From NCBI RefSeq assembly GCF_008642355.1, contig NZ_CP029193.1, positions 620,001 to 684,000 on the forward strand: DNA of 64,000 nucleotides, read 5' to 3'. Below are positions 50,642 to 59,212 of this stretch, one piece after another. The translations under genes were made by a program, and so were the position numbers. Each line of letters starts with the position of its first letter. The stretch's first letter is position 1. The DNA is from Streptomyces venezuelae. Lineage in GTDB: Bacteria > Actinomycetota > Actinomycetes > Streptomycetales > Streptomycetaceae. The notes under the pieces were generated by a model that was given only the letters and a program-made list of their open reading frames with translations, made no database searches and was not told the DNA's origin.

Positions 50642-51544
50642 TCAGTCGGCGCCTCCTCGCGCCGCCCTCCCCGCCTCCGCCCGCAGCGCGTCGACCGCGA
50701 TGCGGGACGCCGTGCCGATGACCGCGTCGGCCGCGGGGAGGATCGCCGCGGTGCTCGCGGCGCGGGTGAAGACGGCGACGGCGTAGCGGCCGCCGTCGGG
50801 GTACTCGACGACGCCGACCTCGTTGCGCAACGTGGGCAGGCTGCCCGTCTTGCCCGCGACGTGGACGTCGTCGAAGGGGAAGCCCGACGCCATCCGGTGC
50901 GGCCAGACCTGGAGGCCGAGGAGGCGGCGCAGCGCGGGACCGTGCTGGGGGGCGCACGCCTCGTCCCGCCAGACGGCGGCGAGGAGGCGGGTCATGTCGC
51001 GCGGGGTGCTGCGGTTGCCGCGAGCGGGGTCGAGGGCCCGCAGCCGTGCGATGACGTGGGGATCGGTGAGCGCCTGCGCGCCGCCGGGCCCCGCGTCCTC
51101 CTTCATCGTGGCGAGGAGTTCGCCGAAGGTGTGTGTCGCGTGCGTACGGTCCAGGCCGAGCGCGGCGGTGGTCAGGTTGACGGCGTCCAGGCCGACGCGG
51201 GCGAGGAGGAGGTCCGCTGCGGTGTTGTCGCTGACGGCCATCATCAGGAAGGCGATGTCGCGCAGGGACATGCGGACGGGGTCGAGCATGGCGGACAGGC
51301 CGGTGGGCCCGGGCGTACGCAGGTCCGCGGGGCACTCGACCTGCTCGGTGAGGTCCAACGCCCCCGCCGCGGCCCGCTGGTGGAGCGTCACGAGCAGGCA
51401 GAGCTTGTGCACGCTTGCGGTGACGACCGGCTGGTCCGCGCCGAAGTCGACCTCCACGCCGGAGTCGATGTCGACGGCGTGCAGGCGGCCTGTGACACCG
51501 GCCTGGGCGAACGCCTCTCGCAGGAGGCCCCGGGTGCTGCTCAC
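50642..51544 (-). CDS. BlaB-like class A serine beta-lactamase-fold protein
   Basis: 300 aa. The three active-site motifs of class A enzymes are present: Ser44-V-H-Lys47, Ser105-Asp106-Asn107, and Lys232-Thr233-Gly234. A clear Glu166 equivalent in an omega loop is not obvious. There is no signal peptide (the N-terminus STRGLLREAFAQAG is polar), so it is probably cytosolic. GTG 51544 overlaps the LysR stop as GTGA. A LysR gene coupled to a cytosolic class A-fold protein is the organisation of blaA-blaB, the beta-lactam-sensing regulators of Streptomyces cacaoi. Here a penicillin-binding protein gene lies divergent. A true non-secreted beta-lactamase is the alternative. Confidence 0.85.
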   Translation of the reverse strand: MSSTRGLLREAFAQAGVTGRLHAVDIDSGVEVDFGADQPVVTASVHKLCLLVTLHQRAAAGALDLTEQVECPADLRTPGPTGLSAMLDPVRMSLRDIAFLMMAVSDNTAADLLLARVGLDAVNLTTAALGLDRTHATHTFGELLATMKEDAGPGGAQALTDPHVIARLRALDPARGNRSTPRDMTRLLAAVWRDEACAPQHGPALRRLLGLQVWPHRMASGFPFDDVHVAGKTGSLPTLRNEVGVVEYPDGGRYAVAVFTRAASTAAILPAADAVIGTASRIAVDALRAEAGRAARGGAD

Positions 51545-52521
51545 AGGTAGTACTCCGCCGCCGGGCGCAGGTGGACGGGGCGCGAGGGCAGGTCGGTGGT
51601 CACCGCGGCAGTTTTCCACATGGCGTGCGTCGTGGCGTCGGCGAAGGCGGTGACGGCGGCGTCGCTGCGCCCCTGCGGCCACGCCACCGAGCTGCGCAGG
51701 GCGAGGGGCGCTCCGGCCAGCGGGCGCCACACGATCTCGGGATCGTCGACGGGGGCATCGACGGTCCCGTCGACGGAGCGGCTCTCGCGCGGCCGGAAGG
51801 CCACGGAGCCGGCGGAGCGGATGAGGCCGCGGATGAAGCTGGGGCCCTGACCGTGCCGGATGGCGGGGGGCGTGTAGCCGTTGCGGGCACAGGTGGTGAG
51901 CAGGTCGTCGTGCAGGGCGGGCGCGTTGGCGCGCGGGAAGAGGATCAGGTCGTGGTCGGCGAGGGCGCTCAGCGGCACCTCGTCGCGTGCGGCGGCGGGA
52001 GCGTCGCGCGGCAGCAGTACGCCCAGTTCGCGCCGGAGGACGGGGCCGAGGCCGAGGCCCGTGACGTCGCAGGGGTGGTGGATGAGCCCGACGTCGAGGT
52101 CGTGCGAGGCGAACCGGGCGAGCTGCTCCGAGGTGGACAGTTCGTGCAGCTCCAGTTCGACGTCCGCGTGCCGCCGCCGGAACTCCGCCAGGATCTCGGC
52201 GACGGTCTCCCCGGCGATGTCGGGCGGCAGCGCGGCGCGCAGCAGCCCGGCGTCGCCGTCCCGGATGCGGCGGCTGGTCGCCATCAGGGCCTCCGCGCGG
52301 GCCAGCAGCTCGCGGGCTTCGTCAAGGAGGAGCGTCCCGCCCTTGGTGATCGTCACCTGTCGGCTGTTGCGCTCGAAGAGCCGCACCCCGAGCTCACGCT
52401 CCAGGCGCTGGATGCGCTGCGACAGGGGCGGCTGAGCCGTGCCGAGACGGGCGGCGGCACGGCCGAAATGTGACTCTTCTGCAACAGCCACGAAGCACCG
52501 GAGATGCAGTATCAGGTCCAC
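51541..52521 (-). CDS. LysR-type regulator (AmpR/BlaA-like)
   Basis: 326 aa. The N-terminal winged helix reads HLRCFVAVAEESHFGRAAAR, then LGTAQPPLSQRIQRLERELG. The effector-binding domain follows, with ELGVLLPRDAPAAARDEVPL near 195. The start is set at GTG 52521, eleven codons before the helix-turn-helix; TTG codons just upstream are alternatives. It is divergent from pbpA with 85 bases between the starts, and its stop overlaps the serine-hydrolase gene. It probably regulates pbpA and its own operon. Confidence 0.92.
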   Translation of the reverse strand: MDLILHLRCFVAVAEESHFGRAAARLGTAQPPLSQRIQRLERELGVRLFERNSRQVTITKGGTLLLDEARELLARAEALMATSRRIRDGDAGLLRAALPPDIAGETVAEILAEFRRRHADVELELHELSTSEQLARFASHDLDVGLIHHPCDVTGLGLGPVLRRELGVLLPRDAPAAARDEVPLSALADHDLILFPRANAPALHDDLLTTCARNGYTPPAIRHGQGPSFIRGLIRSAGSVAFRPRESRSVDGTVDAPVDDPEIVWRPLAGAPLALRSSVAWPQGRSDAAVTAFADATTHAMWKTAAVTTDLPSRPVHLRPAAEYYL

Positions 52522-52536
52522 GAACAGCAACGATAT

Positions 52537-52550
52537 CCGAGTTTGATCGG
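52537..52550. promoter_or_regulatory. LysR-type site in the lysR/pbpA intergenic region
   Basis: CCGA-N6-TCGG (52537-52540, 52547-52550) forms a small inverted repeat and includes the T-N11-A spacing expected for LysR proteins. It is 16 bases upstream of the LysR start and 57 bases upstream of the pbpA start. This supports one regulator controlling both divergent genes, but the motif is short. Confidence 0.4.
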
Positions 52551-52606
52551 TACGCCCTCCATATCCATCTTGGACACATCGGCCATGGAGCTGCTCTGCT
52601 CGGCTC

Positions 52607-54079
52607 ATGAACAGGACAATGCGGCACATAGCCGTCTTCTGTGGGGTCCTCGTGCTGTCCTTGCTGGTACGAGCCACGTGGGTGCAGTTCGCCCGCGCCG
52701 ACAGCCTCGCCGAGCACAAGAAGAACCGGCGGGTGCAGATCGACACGTTCAGCGCTCCGCGCGGTGACATCGTCGTCGGCGGCAAGGCGATCACTGGCTC
52801 CGTGGCGACGCCGGGTTCCGACCTCAAGTACAAGCGCACCTTCAAGGAAGGTCCGATGTACGCGCCGGTCACCGGCTACTTCTCGCAGGCCCAGGGCGCG
52901 ACGTTCCTCGAAGGCGTCGAGAACGACCTCCTGAGCGGCAAGGACCGCAGGCTCCTCGGCAGCCCCCTGGATGTCCTGACCAGGGAGAAGCCGCGGCCCG
53001 GCGACGTCGTCACCACCATCGACCCCAAGGCGCAGAAGGCCGCCTACAAGGGGCTGACGGATCTCGACGCGAAGGGCGCGGTGGTCGCCATCGACCCGCG
53101 CTCCGGCAGGATCCTCGCGATGGCGAGCACCCCTTCGTACGACCCGTCGGTCTTCGCCGGTATCTCCGGCAAGGAGAGCGAGGCGTTCCGGGAGCTCGAC
53201 CGGCGCAAGGACAAACCGCTGAACAACAGGGCGACGCGCGAGACCTACCCGCCCGGCTCCACCTTCAAGATCCTCACCGCTGCCGCGGCGCTGGAGCACG
53301 GCACGGTGACCGACATCGACGCCCCGTCCGGCGCTCGTGCCCCGTACCGGTTGCCGCTCAGCACCACGGAGATCGGCAACGTCGTTCCGAATTCGATGTG
53401 CGACGAGGTGTCGATGAAGACGGCGATGCAGTGGTCGTGCAACAACGTCTTCCTGGACGCGGCGCTGAAGACCGGCAAGGACAAGATGCGGGAGACCGCG
53501 GAGAAGTTCGGGTTCAACAAGGAGCAGTTCACGCCGGTACGGTCGGCGGCGAGCGCCTACCCGAAGGAACTGGACAAGCCGCAGACCGCGCTGACCGGCA
53601 TGGGCCAGGGCAGCGTGACCAGCACACCCCTGCAGATGGCCATGACCGTCGCGGGCCTCGCCAACGACGGCAAGGTGATGAAGCCGTACATGGTGGACGA
53701 GCTGCGCGGCCCCGACCTGTCGGTGATCGAGAAGGCCGAACCCGAGGTGCTGGACCGCGCCGTCTCCGTGGACACGGCGAAGAAGGTGCAGGCCATGATG
53801 GAGCACACGGTGACCGACGGCACGGCGGACAAGGTGCGCATGCGGGGCGTCACCGTGGGCGGCAAGCCGGGCACCGCGCAGCACGGCGCGGATGTGCGCG
53901 ACGAACGCCCGTACGCGTGGTTCGTCTCGTACGCCAAGCAGCCGGACGGCACGTCACCGGTGGCGGTCGCGGTGCTCGTCGATCCCGAGGACATGGACAT
54001 CTCCCGCTCCGAGATCGCGGGCGGCCGACTGGGGGCGCCGATCGCGAAGGCGGTGATGGAGGCGGTGCTCAGGCGGTAG
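52607..54079 (+). CDS. pbpA: penicillin-binding protein 2 (PbpA-like transpeptidase)
   Basis: 490 aa D,D-transpeptidase of the membrane-bound PbpA/FtsI class. A single N-terminal membrane segment (HIAVFCGVLVLSLLVRATWV) is followed by the dimerisation region. The active-site motifs are S218-T-F-K, S277-C-N and K420-P-G-T, where KPGT replaces the usual KTG or KSG. ATG 52607 matches the typical PbpA N-terminus; ATG 52619 is an alternative. No rodA or FHA/kinase cluster is adjacent, so it is a stand-alone extra pbpA, divergent from the LysR/BlaB-like pair. Confidence 0.93.
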   Translation: MNRTMRHIAVFCGVLVLSLLVRATWVQFARADSLAEHKKNRRVQIDTFSAPRGDIVVGGKAITGSVATPGSDLKYKRTFKEGPMYAPVTGYFSQAQGATFLEGVENDLLSGKDRRLLGSPLDVLTREKPRPGDVVTTIDPKAQKAAYKGLTDLDAKGAVVAIDPRSGRILAMASTPSYDPSVFAGISGKESEAFRELDRRKDKPLNNRATRETYPPGSTFKILTAAAALEHGTVTDIDAPSGARAPYRLPLSTTEIGNVVPNSMCDEVSMKTAMQWSCNNVFLDAALKTGKDKMRETAEKFGFNKEQFTPVRSAASAYPKELDKPQTALTGMGQGSVTSTPLQMAMTVAGLANDGKVMKPYMVDELRGPDLSVIEKAEPEVLDRAVSVDTAKKVQAMMEHTVTDGTADKVRMRGVTVGGKPGTAQHGADVRDERPYAWFVSYAKQPDGTSPVAVAVLVDPEDMDISRSEIAGGRLGAPIAKAVMEAVLRR

Positions 54080-54099
54080 CGGTTGCCGTTTCGGTAACG

Positions 54100-54131
<32 letters not shown>

Positions 54132-54257
54132 ACGCGAGGCGTTCGCAGCCGAACCGGCAACTCCCGCTCACATGCGGCTTGTTCAGGGCGGCGGCGGGGC
54201 CGTGACCGCGCCGCCCCGGGTGACAGCCGCGAGCTGACGCACCATGATGGTGGCGTC

Positions 54258-54815
54258 ATGGAGACTTCGGGACCGACGCCTCGCTCCCGGCCGCGCAACG
54301 GTCGCAGGACCACCGCGCCGCCGGGGGCGGCCGCACGTCCGGCGTCGCGGTCCTCCGTCCTCCCGCTGGCAGGCACGCTGTTCGCCGTCGCCGCGTATCA
54401 CCTCGTGTTCGGGTCCATGTTCGGGCCCGCGCCCGCGTGGGACACCCGGACGGTCGCCGCCGCGGTCCTGTTCCACACCGCGCTGTCGCTCCGCCTCGCC
54501 CTGCCGCAGGACGGGACGGGCCGCACCCGGTGGGCCCTGGCCCGCAGGAGGCCGCGCTCAGGCACCCGCTCCCCCGCGCCGACCGTCGCGCCCCGCCCGG
54601 TCGGCGGCGTCTCCCTCGTCCGGACCCTGCGCCTCCTCTGGGCCTTCCTGGCGCGGCTGCTGCGCCCGTTGCGGGCCCCGTCGGCTCTCATGCCACCGCC
54701 CTCGACGGCAACGCACCGTCCGACGCGACCGGCCCGCGCGCTCCCCCTCCCCCTCCTCCTCGCGGACGCACTGGTACGACGGGGCCCTCCGGCCCGCCCG
54801 CCGCTGACCGTCTGA
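54258..54815 (+). CDS. hypothetical protein with one or two membrane segments, 185 aa
   Basis: ATG 54258 opens a frame with a basic Pro/Arg-rich leader and a hydrophobic stretch (VLPLAGTLFAVAAYHLVFGS, about residues 34-53) and another at AAAVLFHTALSLRLAL. After residue 95 it becomes Arg/Pro-rich and loses coding character. The ribosome site is weak. Overlapping open frames on both strands are similarly long, so this is only a tentative gene; it could be a remnant. Confidence 0.4.
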   Translation: METSGPTPRSRPRNGRRTTAPPGAAARPASRSSVLPLAGTLFAVAAYHLVFGSMFGPAPAWDTRTVAAAVLFHTALSLRLALPQDGTGRTRWALARRRPRSGTRSPAPTVAPRPVGGVSLVRTLRLLWAFLARLLRPLRAPSALMPPPSTATHRPTRPARALPLPLLLADALVRRGPPARPPLTV

Positions 54816-54922
54816 CCCGGCTTCCTGCGCGTCCACCGCGCTGGCCGTCGTGGACGGGAGCGACTCCGGCCTGCCATCCGCATGTTCCGCCTGCTCCGCG
54901 TGTTCCGCTGGGAGGGACCCCC

Positions 54923-56116
54923 ATGTCCAAGACCGTCGTCGTCATCGGGGCGGGCCCGTACGGCCTGTCCGCCGCCGCACACCTCAGGGCACGCGGCATG
55001 CCCGTACGGATCTTCGGCGCCCCCGTGGCGAGCTGGGCCCGGCGCATGCCCGCCGGCATGCTCCTGCGGACGCCGCCCGCCGCGACCGAACTGGCGACCC
55101 CGCGCGAGGGGTTCACGCTCGACGACTACTGCCGCGACGCGGGCGAGCGGCGGCTCGGCGACCACGACCAGGTGCCTGTGGGTCTGTTCCTGCGGTACGG
55201 GAGGTGGTTCCGGGAGCGGCTCGTCCCCCGGGTCGAGGACGAGCGGGTGGCCGCGGTCGACCGAGGCGCGGACGGGTTCCGCGTGAAGCTGTCGTCGGGC
55301 GAGGTGCTCAGGGCGGGGGCGGTCGTCGTGGCCACCGGACTCACCGGGTTCGCGCATCTGCCCGCACCGCTCGCGGCGGCGGCGTCCGGCGGGCCCGCGG
55401 CCCTCGGCCTGATCTCGCACAGCTCCCAGCAGACCGACCCGAGCAGCTTCGCGGGGCGGAGCGTCACCGTCGTCGGAGCCGGTCAGTCCGCACTGGAGAG
55501 TGCCGCGCTGCTCCATGAGGCGGGCGCGGACGTGCGGGTGGTGGCACGCGGTCCACGGGTGCGGTTCGACGCGCCGCCGTCGGGACCGCAGTGGCGCCCC
55601 GACACCCCGGCGGGCCGCTCCTGGACCCTGTACGGCCTCACGCGTCAGCCCGCCGCGTTCCGTCGGCTGCCCGCGGCCGCCCGGCTCCGGCTCGCCGAGC
55701 GCGCGTTGCGGCCGGGCGGGGCGTGGTGGCTCAGGGAGCGGTTCGAGGGCAGAGTGCCCGTCCTCGCGGGGCGGGAGATCACGGGGGCGGAGGCGTACGG
55801 CGGTGGGATCACGCTGCGGACGACGACGCCCGACGGGCGTACCCAGACCGTCGAGTCCGAGCACGTCCTGGCCGCGACGGGCTACCGCGTCCAGCTGGAG
55901 TCCCTGGAGTTCCTCTCCCCCGAGCTCCGCGCGGACCTGGTACGTGTCGGCGGATTCCCCGTGCTGGACAAGGGTTTCTCCTCCAGCGTGCCGGGCCTGT
56001 ACTTCACGGGGCCGTCCGCGGTGGCGACGTACGGCCCCGCGATGCGACTGGTCAGCGGCACGCGGTTCGCGGGTCCCCGGCTGACGAAGTCCGTGGCGGC
56101 GTGCTGCGACGAGTGA
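54923..56116 (+). CDS. FAD-dependent NAD(P)-binding oxidoreductase (monooxygenase-like)
   Basis: 397 aa. Two Rossmann motifs are visible: VVVIGAGPYGLSAAAHLRA near residue 4 for FAD and VTVVGAGQSALESAALLHE near 183 for NAD(P)H. HSSQQTDPSSFAGR lies between them, where flavin monooxygenases have a similar linker. The C-terminal DKGFSSSVPGLYFTGPSAVA closes the FAD site. The start is ATG 54923 after GGGAGGG; the longer in-frame ORF is rejected. It could be an N-hydroxylase or Baeyer-Villiger-like enzyme. It ends 36 bases before the convergent TetR gene. Confidence 0.88.
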   Translation: MSKTVVVIGAGPYGLSAAAHLRARGMPVRIFGAPVASWARRMPAGMLLRTPPAATELATPREGFTLDDYCRDAGERRLGDHDQVPVGLFLRYGRWFRERLVPRVEDERVAAVDRGADGFRVKLSSGEVLRAGAVVVATGLTGFAHLPAPLAAAASGGPAALGLISHSSQQTDPSSFAGRSVTVVGAGQSALESAALLHEAGADVRVVARGPRVRFDAPPSGPQWRPDTPAGRSWTLYGLTRQPAAFRRLPAAARLRLAERALRPGGAWWLRERFEGRVPVLAGREITGAEAYGGGITLRTTTPDGRTQTVESEHVLAATGYRVQLESLEFLSPELRADLVRVGGFPVLDKGFSSSVPGLYFTGPSAVATYGPAMRLVSGTRFAGPRLTKSVAACCDE

Positions 56117-56152
56117 GCGCGCGCCGCCACGGAGCCGGGGGCCGCCGCGCGT

Positions 56153-56740
56153 TCACCGCGACACGAGCAGGGCGACCAGTCGCTCGGCCTGCTCGCGCGG
56201 GTCGGGCGCGCCGGCCCAGCCGCCCGTCATCAGGAGGTGGTGGACGGTGCCGACGAGAGCGAGCGCCGTCATGGCGGTGTCGGTGCCGTCCGCGACGCGG
56301 CCGAGCCGCACCTCGGCGTCGAGGTAGTCGGTGAGCGCGCGCTGGATCGCGCAGAAGCCGGGGGACCCCTCCGCCAGTGCGTCGCGGATGTGCCGGGAGG
56401 TGGCGTTGCTCGTCAGGGCCAGGCCGACGACCCTCGGGTCGAGGGAGTCGAGGAGCCCGAGCGCGACGCCGGTCAGGTTCGCCGCGACGGTGTCCTGACC
56501 CGCACGGCCGGGGAGCCCCTGGGCGCGGGCCGCGGTGCGCGCGAACCGGTCGAGCACGAGCTCGGCGACGAAGGCGTCCACACCTCCGAAGTGCGTGTGC
56601 AGTATGCCTTTGGCGCAGTCCGCCTCAGTGGTGATGGCCCGGCTGGTGAGCGCCGCGGCACCCTCGCGCGCGACGATCCGCTCCGCCGCGCCGAACAGCC
56701 GCTCGCGTAGATCGGGGATCGCGACTCCGCGCGGTGACAT
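56153..56740 (-). CDS. TetR-family regulator
   Basis: 195 aa. The N-terminal helix-turn-helix is LRERLFGAAERIVAREGAAA, then TSRAITTEADCAKGILHTHF. The ligand domain spans about 60-195 with a C-terminal dimerisation helix. ATG 56740 follows GAGGAAGTC. It is divergent from a methyltransferase gene, and three palindromic half-site pairs lie between. It probably represses itself and the methyltransferase in the absence of a small ligand. Confidence 0.92.
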   Translation of the reverse strand: MSPRGVAIPDLRERLFGAAERIVAREGAAALTSRAITTEADCAKGILHTHFGGVDAFVAELVLDRFARTAARAQGLPGRAGQDTVAANLTGVALGLLDSLDPRVVGLALTSNATSRHIRDALAEGSPGFCAIQRALTDYLDAEVRLGRVADGTDTAMTALALVGTVHHLLMTGGWAGAPDPREQAERLVALLVSR

Positions 56741-56800
56741 GACTTCCTCCTCGGCATCGACGGCGCCGACACAACTCGGCGCACGTAACGCCCCGTTGCA

Positions 56801-56858
56801 AGTATGGGCGTTCGCCCATACTGTTTGGGCGAGCGCCCATTCTATCGGTGCGCCCATA
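56801..56858. promoter_or_regulatory. TetR operator array between divergent TetR and methyltransferase genes
   Basis: The strongest element is AGTATGGGCG-TT-CGCCCATACT (56801-56822), a perfect 22-base palindrome. TGGGCG-AG-CGCCCA (56826-56839) follows, and a degenerate TATCGGTG-CGCCCATA (56843-56858) is third. Centres are 21 and 18 bases apart. The array fills the region upstream of both starts. Confidence 0.75.
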
Positions 56859-56881
56859 TCGGCATGCGTCAGGGGGACGGA

Positions 56882-57799
56882 GTGCAGAGCATCATCAACA
56901 CCGAGCAGGCACAGGCGTGGAACGGTTACGAGGGTGAGCACTGGGCCGGCAACCAGGAGCGCTGGGACGCGGTGAACGCGGGCTTCAACGCCCCGCTCCT
57001 GGACGCCGCTTCGGTCGGCGCCGGCGATCGCGTCCTGGACGTCGGCTGCGGCGCCGGGCAGACGACCCGGCTGGCCGCCCGCCGCGCGCACGGCGGTCAC
57101 GCGCTGGGCCTCGACCTGTCGGCACCCATGCTGGCCGGGGCACGCCGGGCCGCTCGCCGCGAGGGCCTGGACAACGTCTCCTTCACGCAGGGCGACGCCC
57201 AGGTCCACCCGTTCGCCCCGGGCTCGTACGACGTGGCGATCAGCCGTTACGGCGTCCTGTTCTTCGCCGACCCCGTGGCAGGCTTCGGCAACATCGCCCG
57301 CGCGCTGCGCCCCGGCGGCCGGGCGGCGTTCATCTGCGGCGCGTACCCCGAGGCCAACGAGTGGCTCCGGGCGTTCGCCGCACTGGGCGACCTGCTCCCC
57401 CTGGGCGGCTTCGGCGCTCCCGGCGGCCCCGGCATGTTCTCCCTCGCGGACGCCGCCAGGACGTGCGAGGTACTGTCGGCAGCCGGGTTCGACCACGTCG
57501 AGGCGAGGCGGGTCGAGACGTACGGAACGTGGGGCAGGGACGCGGCCGACGCGGCGGCGTTCCTCCTCGACTCGGGCCCCGGCCGCCACCTGACCAGCCA
57601 GGTCACCCCCGAGACCCGCACCCGGGCCCACGCCCTCCTCACAGAAACCCTGCGCCCCCACGAGAAGGACGGGGCGCTGCGACTGCGCAGCGCGGCGCTG
57701 TTGGTGACGGGCGTGAGGGGGATGAGGGAGACGGGACCGGCACCGAGCCCTGGAGGTGGGCGAGCCGCCTGTCAGGGGCGCGGGGAACTGCGCGGGTAG
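56882..57799 (+). CDS. SAM-dependent class I methyltransferase
   Basis: 305 aa. Motif I is RVLDVGCGAGQTTRLAA near residue 45, motif II GHALGLDLSAPML, and motif III QGDAQVHPFAPGSYDVAI; the acceptor is unknown. GTG 56882 follows AGGGGGACGGA; ATG 56864 is an alternative. The last 20 or so residues (after RSAALLVTG) run into a dispersed repeat at 57774 and look like a non-native extension. Likely controlled by the divergent TetR protein. Confidence 0.88.
   Translation: MQSIINTEQAQAWNGYEGEHWAGNQERWDAVNAGFNAPLLDAASVGAGDRVLDVGCGAGQTTRLAARRAHGGHALGLDLSAPMLAGARRAARREGLDNVSFTQGDAQVHPFAPGSYDVAISRYGVLFFADPVAGFGNIARALRPGGRAAFICGAYPEANEWLRAFAALGDLLPLGGFGAPGGPGMFSLADAARTCEVLSAAGFDHVEARRVETYGTWGRDAADAAAFLLDSGPGRHLTSQVTPETRTRAHALLTETLRPHEKDGALRLRSAALLVTGVRGMRETGPAPSPGGGRAACQGRGELRG
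57774..57794. repeat. second copy of dispersed AGGGGCGCGGGGAAC element
   Basis: AGGGGCGCGGGGAACTGCGC matches the copy at 46831 except for T in place of C after GGAAC. It contains GCGC-N8-GCGC. Elements of this sequence are common between Streptomyces genes. Here it is inside the 3' end of the methyltransferase frame. Confidence 0.7.
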
Positions 57800-57914
57800 G
57801 GACCACCGGCGGTCGGACGCCCAACAAGCCCCGGCGGCAAGGCGGTGGGCGGCCTTCAGGTGCGGAGGGGGGAGCCGCACGGCCCCCGCCCACCGATCGC
57901 TACGATGCCCAGCG

Positions 57915-58340
57915 ATGAGACGACCGTCGCAGTGGACCCGCACGGCCCAGCACGCCTGGCGCCACGTCGCACCCACCGCTGCGCTCGTCTCCCTCGTCGC
58001 CACCTTGTTCATGTGCCTCGCCCCAGTCGCTCCCGACGGAGCGCATGAGGGTACGGGCCACGCGACCGTCGTCACCCGGACGGCGCCTGCCGACTGCTCC
58101 GCCTCCCCCCGCCACCGCGCCGCAGCCGTCGGAAGCCCCGACTGCCCGGACGACGACCACTGCTGCGCGCCCTCCGCCCACGGCGTCCGCGCGACGCCCG
58201 CCCCGGCAGGGCCGACGCTCGCGGACCCGCACCGGCAAGTGCCCTACCCCCAGGCCCTTTCGGCGCCCGGCCCGGCGCCGGAACAGCCCTCGAACCGCGG
58301 CTCTCCCGACCTCCACATGCTCCAGGTGCAGCGGACCTAG
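57915..58340 (+). CDS. small exported His/Cys-rich protein, 141 aa
   Basis: ATG 57915 starts a basic N-terminus and a hydrophobic segment (TAALVSLVATLFMCLAPVAP) consistent with a signal peptide or anchor. The rest is polar, with clusters of Cys and His: HEGTGHATVV, ADCSASPRHRA, and DCPDDDHCCAPSAHGVR. No domain was recognised. It precedes the DUF3105 gene by 83 bases in the same orientation. Metal binding is suggested by composition only. Confidence 0.7.
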   Translation: MRRPSQWTRTAQHAWRHVAPTAALVSLVATLFMCLAPVAPDGAHEGTGHATVVTRTAPADCSASPRHRAAAVGSPDCPDDDHCCAPSAHGVRATPAPAGPTLADPHRQVPYPQALSAPGPAPEQPSNRGSPDLHMLQVQRT

Positions 58341-58423
58341 GCGGACCCCGTCACGACACGGCATCCACCGCCCAGACTCCGCCACCACCGCCGCGCCCCG
58401 TGCGGCGGGGACAGGGAACCCCC

Positions 58424-59131
58424 ATGGCCAAGGCCAAGTCCAACTCCGGCAGCAAGCCGAACAGACCCACCACCGCCAACAAGCCCGGCAAGAAAGCCGT
58501 CGCCGCCGAACGCAGAGCCCGCGTCGAGGCCATGCAGCGCGCCGAGCAGGCACGCGAGCGCCGCAACCGCATCATCACCGTCTCGGTGAGCACGGTCATC
58601 GTCGCCGCACTCATCGGCTTCGGCGCGTACGCCGTCGACCGGGCCGACGACAAGGAGGAACAGAACGCCGCCGCCGCGAAGAAGCCCGTGCGGGGCGAGA
58701 AGACGTGGGACGCGAAGAAGCTGGGCCGCAACCACGTCGAGAAGGCCGTCGACTACCCGATGACCCCGCCGGTAGGCGGCGACCACAGCCAGGCCTGGAT
58801 GACCTGTGAGGCCAAGGTCTACAAGAAGCCCATACCGAACGAGAACGCCGTGCACAGCCTCGAACACGGCGCCGTCTGGGTCACGTACAACGGCAAGGCC
58901 CCCGACGCCGAAGTGAAGAAGCTGGCCGACAAGGTCTCCCGGACCTCGTACAGCCTGATGAGCCCGGTCGAAAAACAGGGGAGCCCCATCATGCTGTCGG
59001 CCTGGGGACATCAGCTGACCGTGGACAGCGCCGCCGACCCGCGGGTCGGGGAGTTCTTCAGCAAGTACGTGCAGGGCCCGCAGACCCCGGAGCCGGGCGC
59101 CGCGTGCGCCGGAGGGATCGACTCCGCGTGA
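58424..59131 (+). CDS. DUF3105 membrane-anchored protein
   Basis: 235 aa. A Lys-rich cytosolic N-terminus (about 55 residues, AERRARVEAMQRAEQARERR) precedes one membrane segment (IITVSVSTVIVAALIGFGAY) and a DUF3105 domain: YPMTPPVGGDHSQAWMTCEA, then NAVHSLEHGAVWVTY. The domain has conserved His residues (GGDHS, HSLEHGA) and Cys, as in other family members; its function is unknown. ATG 58424 follows ACAGGGAACC. A strong hairpin ends the gene. Confidence 0.9.
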   Translation: MAKAKSNSGSKPNRPTTANKPGKKAVAAERRARVEAMQRAEQARERRNRIITVSVSTVIVAALIGFGAYAVDRADDKEEQNAAAAKKPVRGEKTWDAKKLGRNHVEKAVDYPMTPPVGGDHSQAWMTCEAKVYKKPIPNENAVHSLEHGAVWVTYNGKAPDAEVKKLADKVSRTSYSLMSPVEKQGSPIMLSAWGHQLTVDSAADPRVGEFFSKYVQGPQTPEPGAACAGGIDSA

Positions 59132-59139
59132 TCCGGCCC

Positions 59140-59173
59140 GGTCGGCGCGCGGCACTCACGCCGCGCGCCGACC
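59140..59173. terminator. bidirectional terminator between DUF3105 and MFS genes
   Basis: GGTCGGCGCGCGG (59140-59152) and CCGCGCGCCGACC (59161-59173) form a perfect 13-bp stem with an eight-base loop, between stops at 59131 (+) and 59213 (-). Very GC-rich, no T-run. Confidence 0.7.
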
Positions 59174-59212
59174 GGACCGGGGTGGTGTGCGGTCTTCGGT
59201 CAGTCCATCAGG

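Noticed and set aside
50114..51550. Plus-strand open frame of 478 codons
   Set aside because: Mostly antisense to the serine hydrolase. The non-overlapping start region is Gly/Arg/Pro repeats without a ribosome site.
52607..54079. pbpA as a beta-lactam resistance determinant
   Set aside because: The KPGT variant alone does not show low affinity; it occurs in ordinary PbpA-like proteins, so only a regulatory link is proposed.
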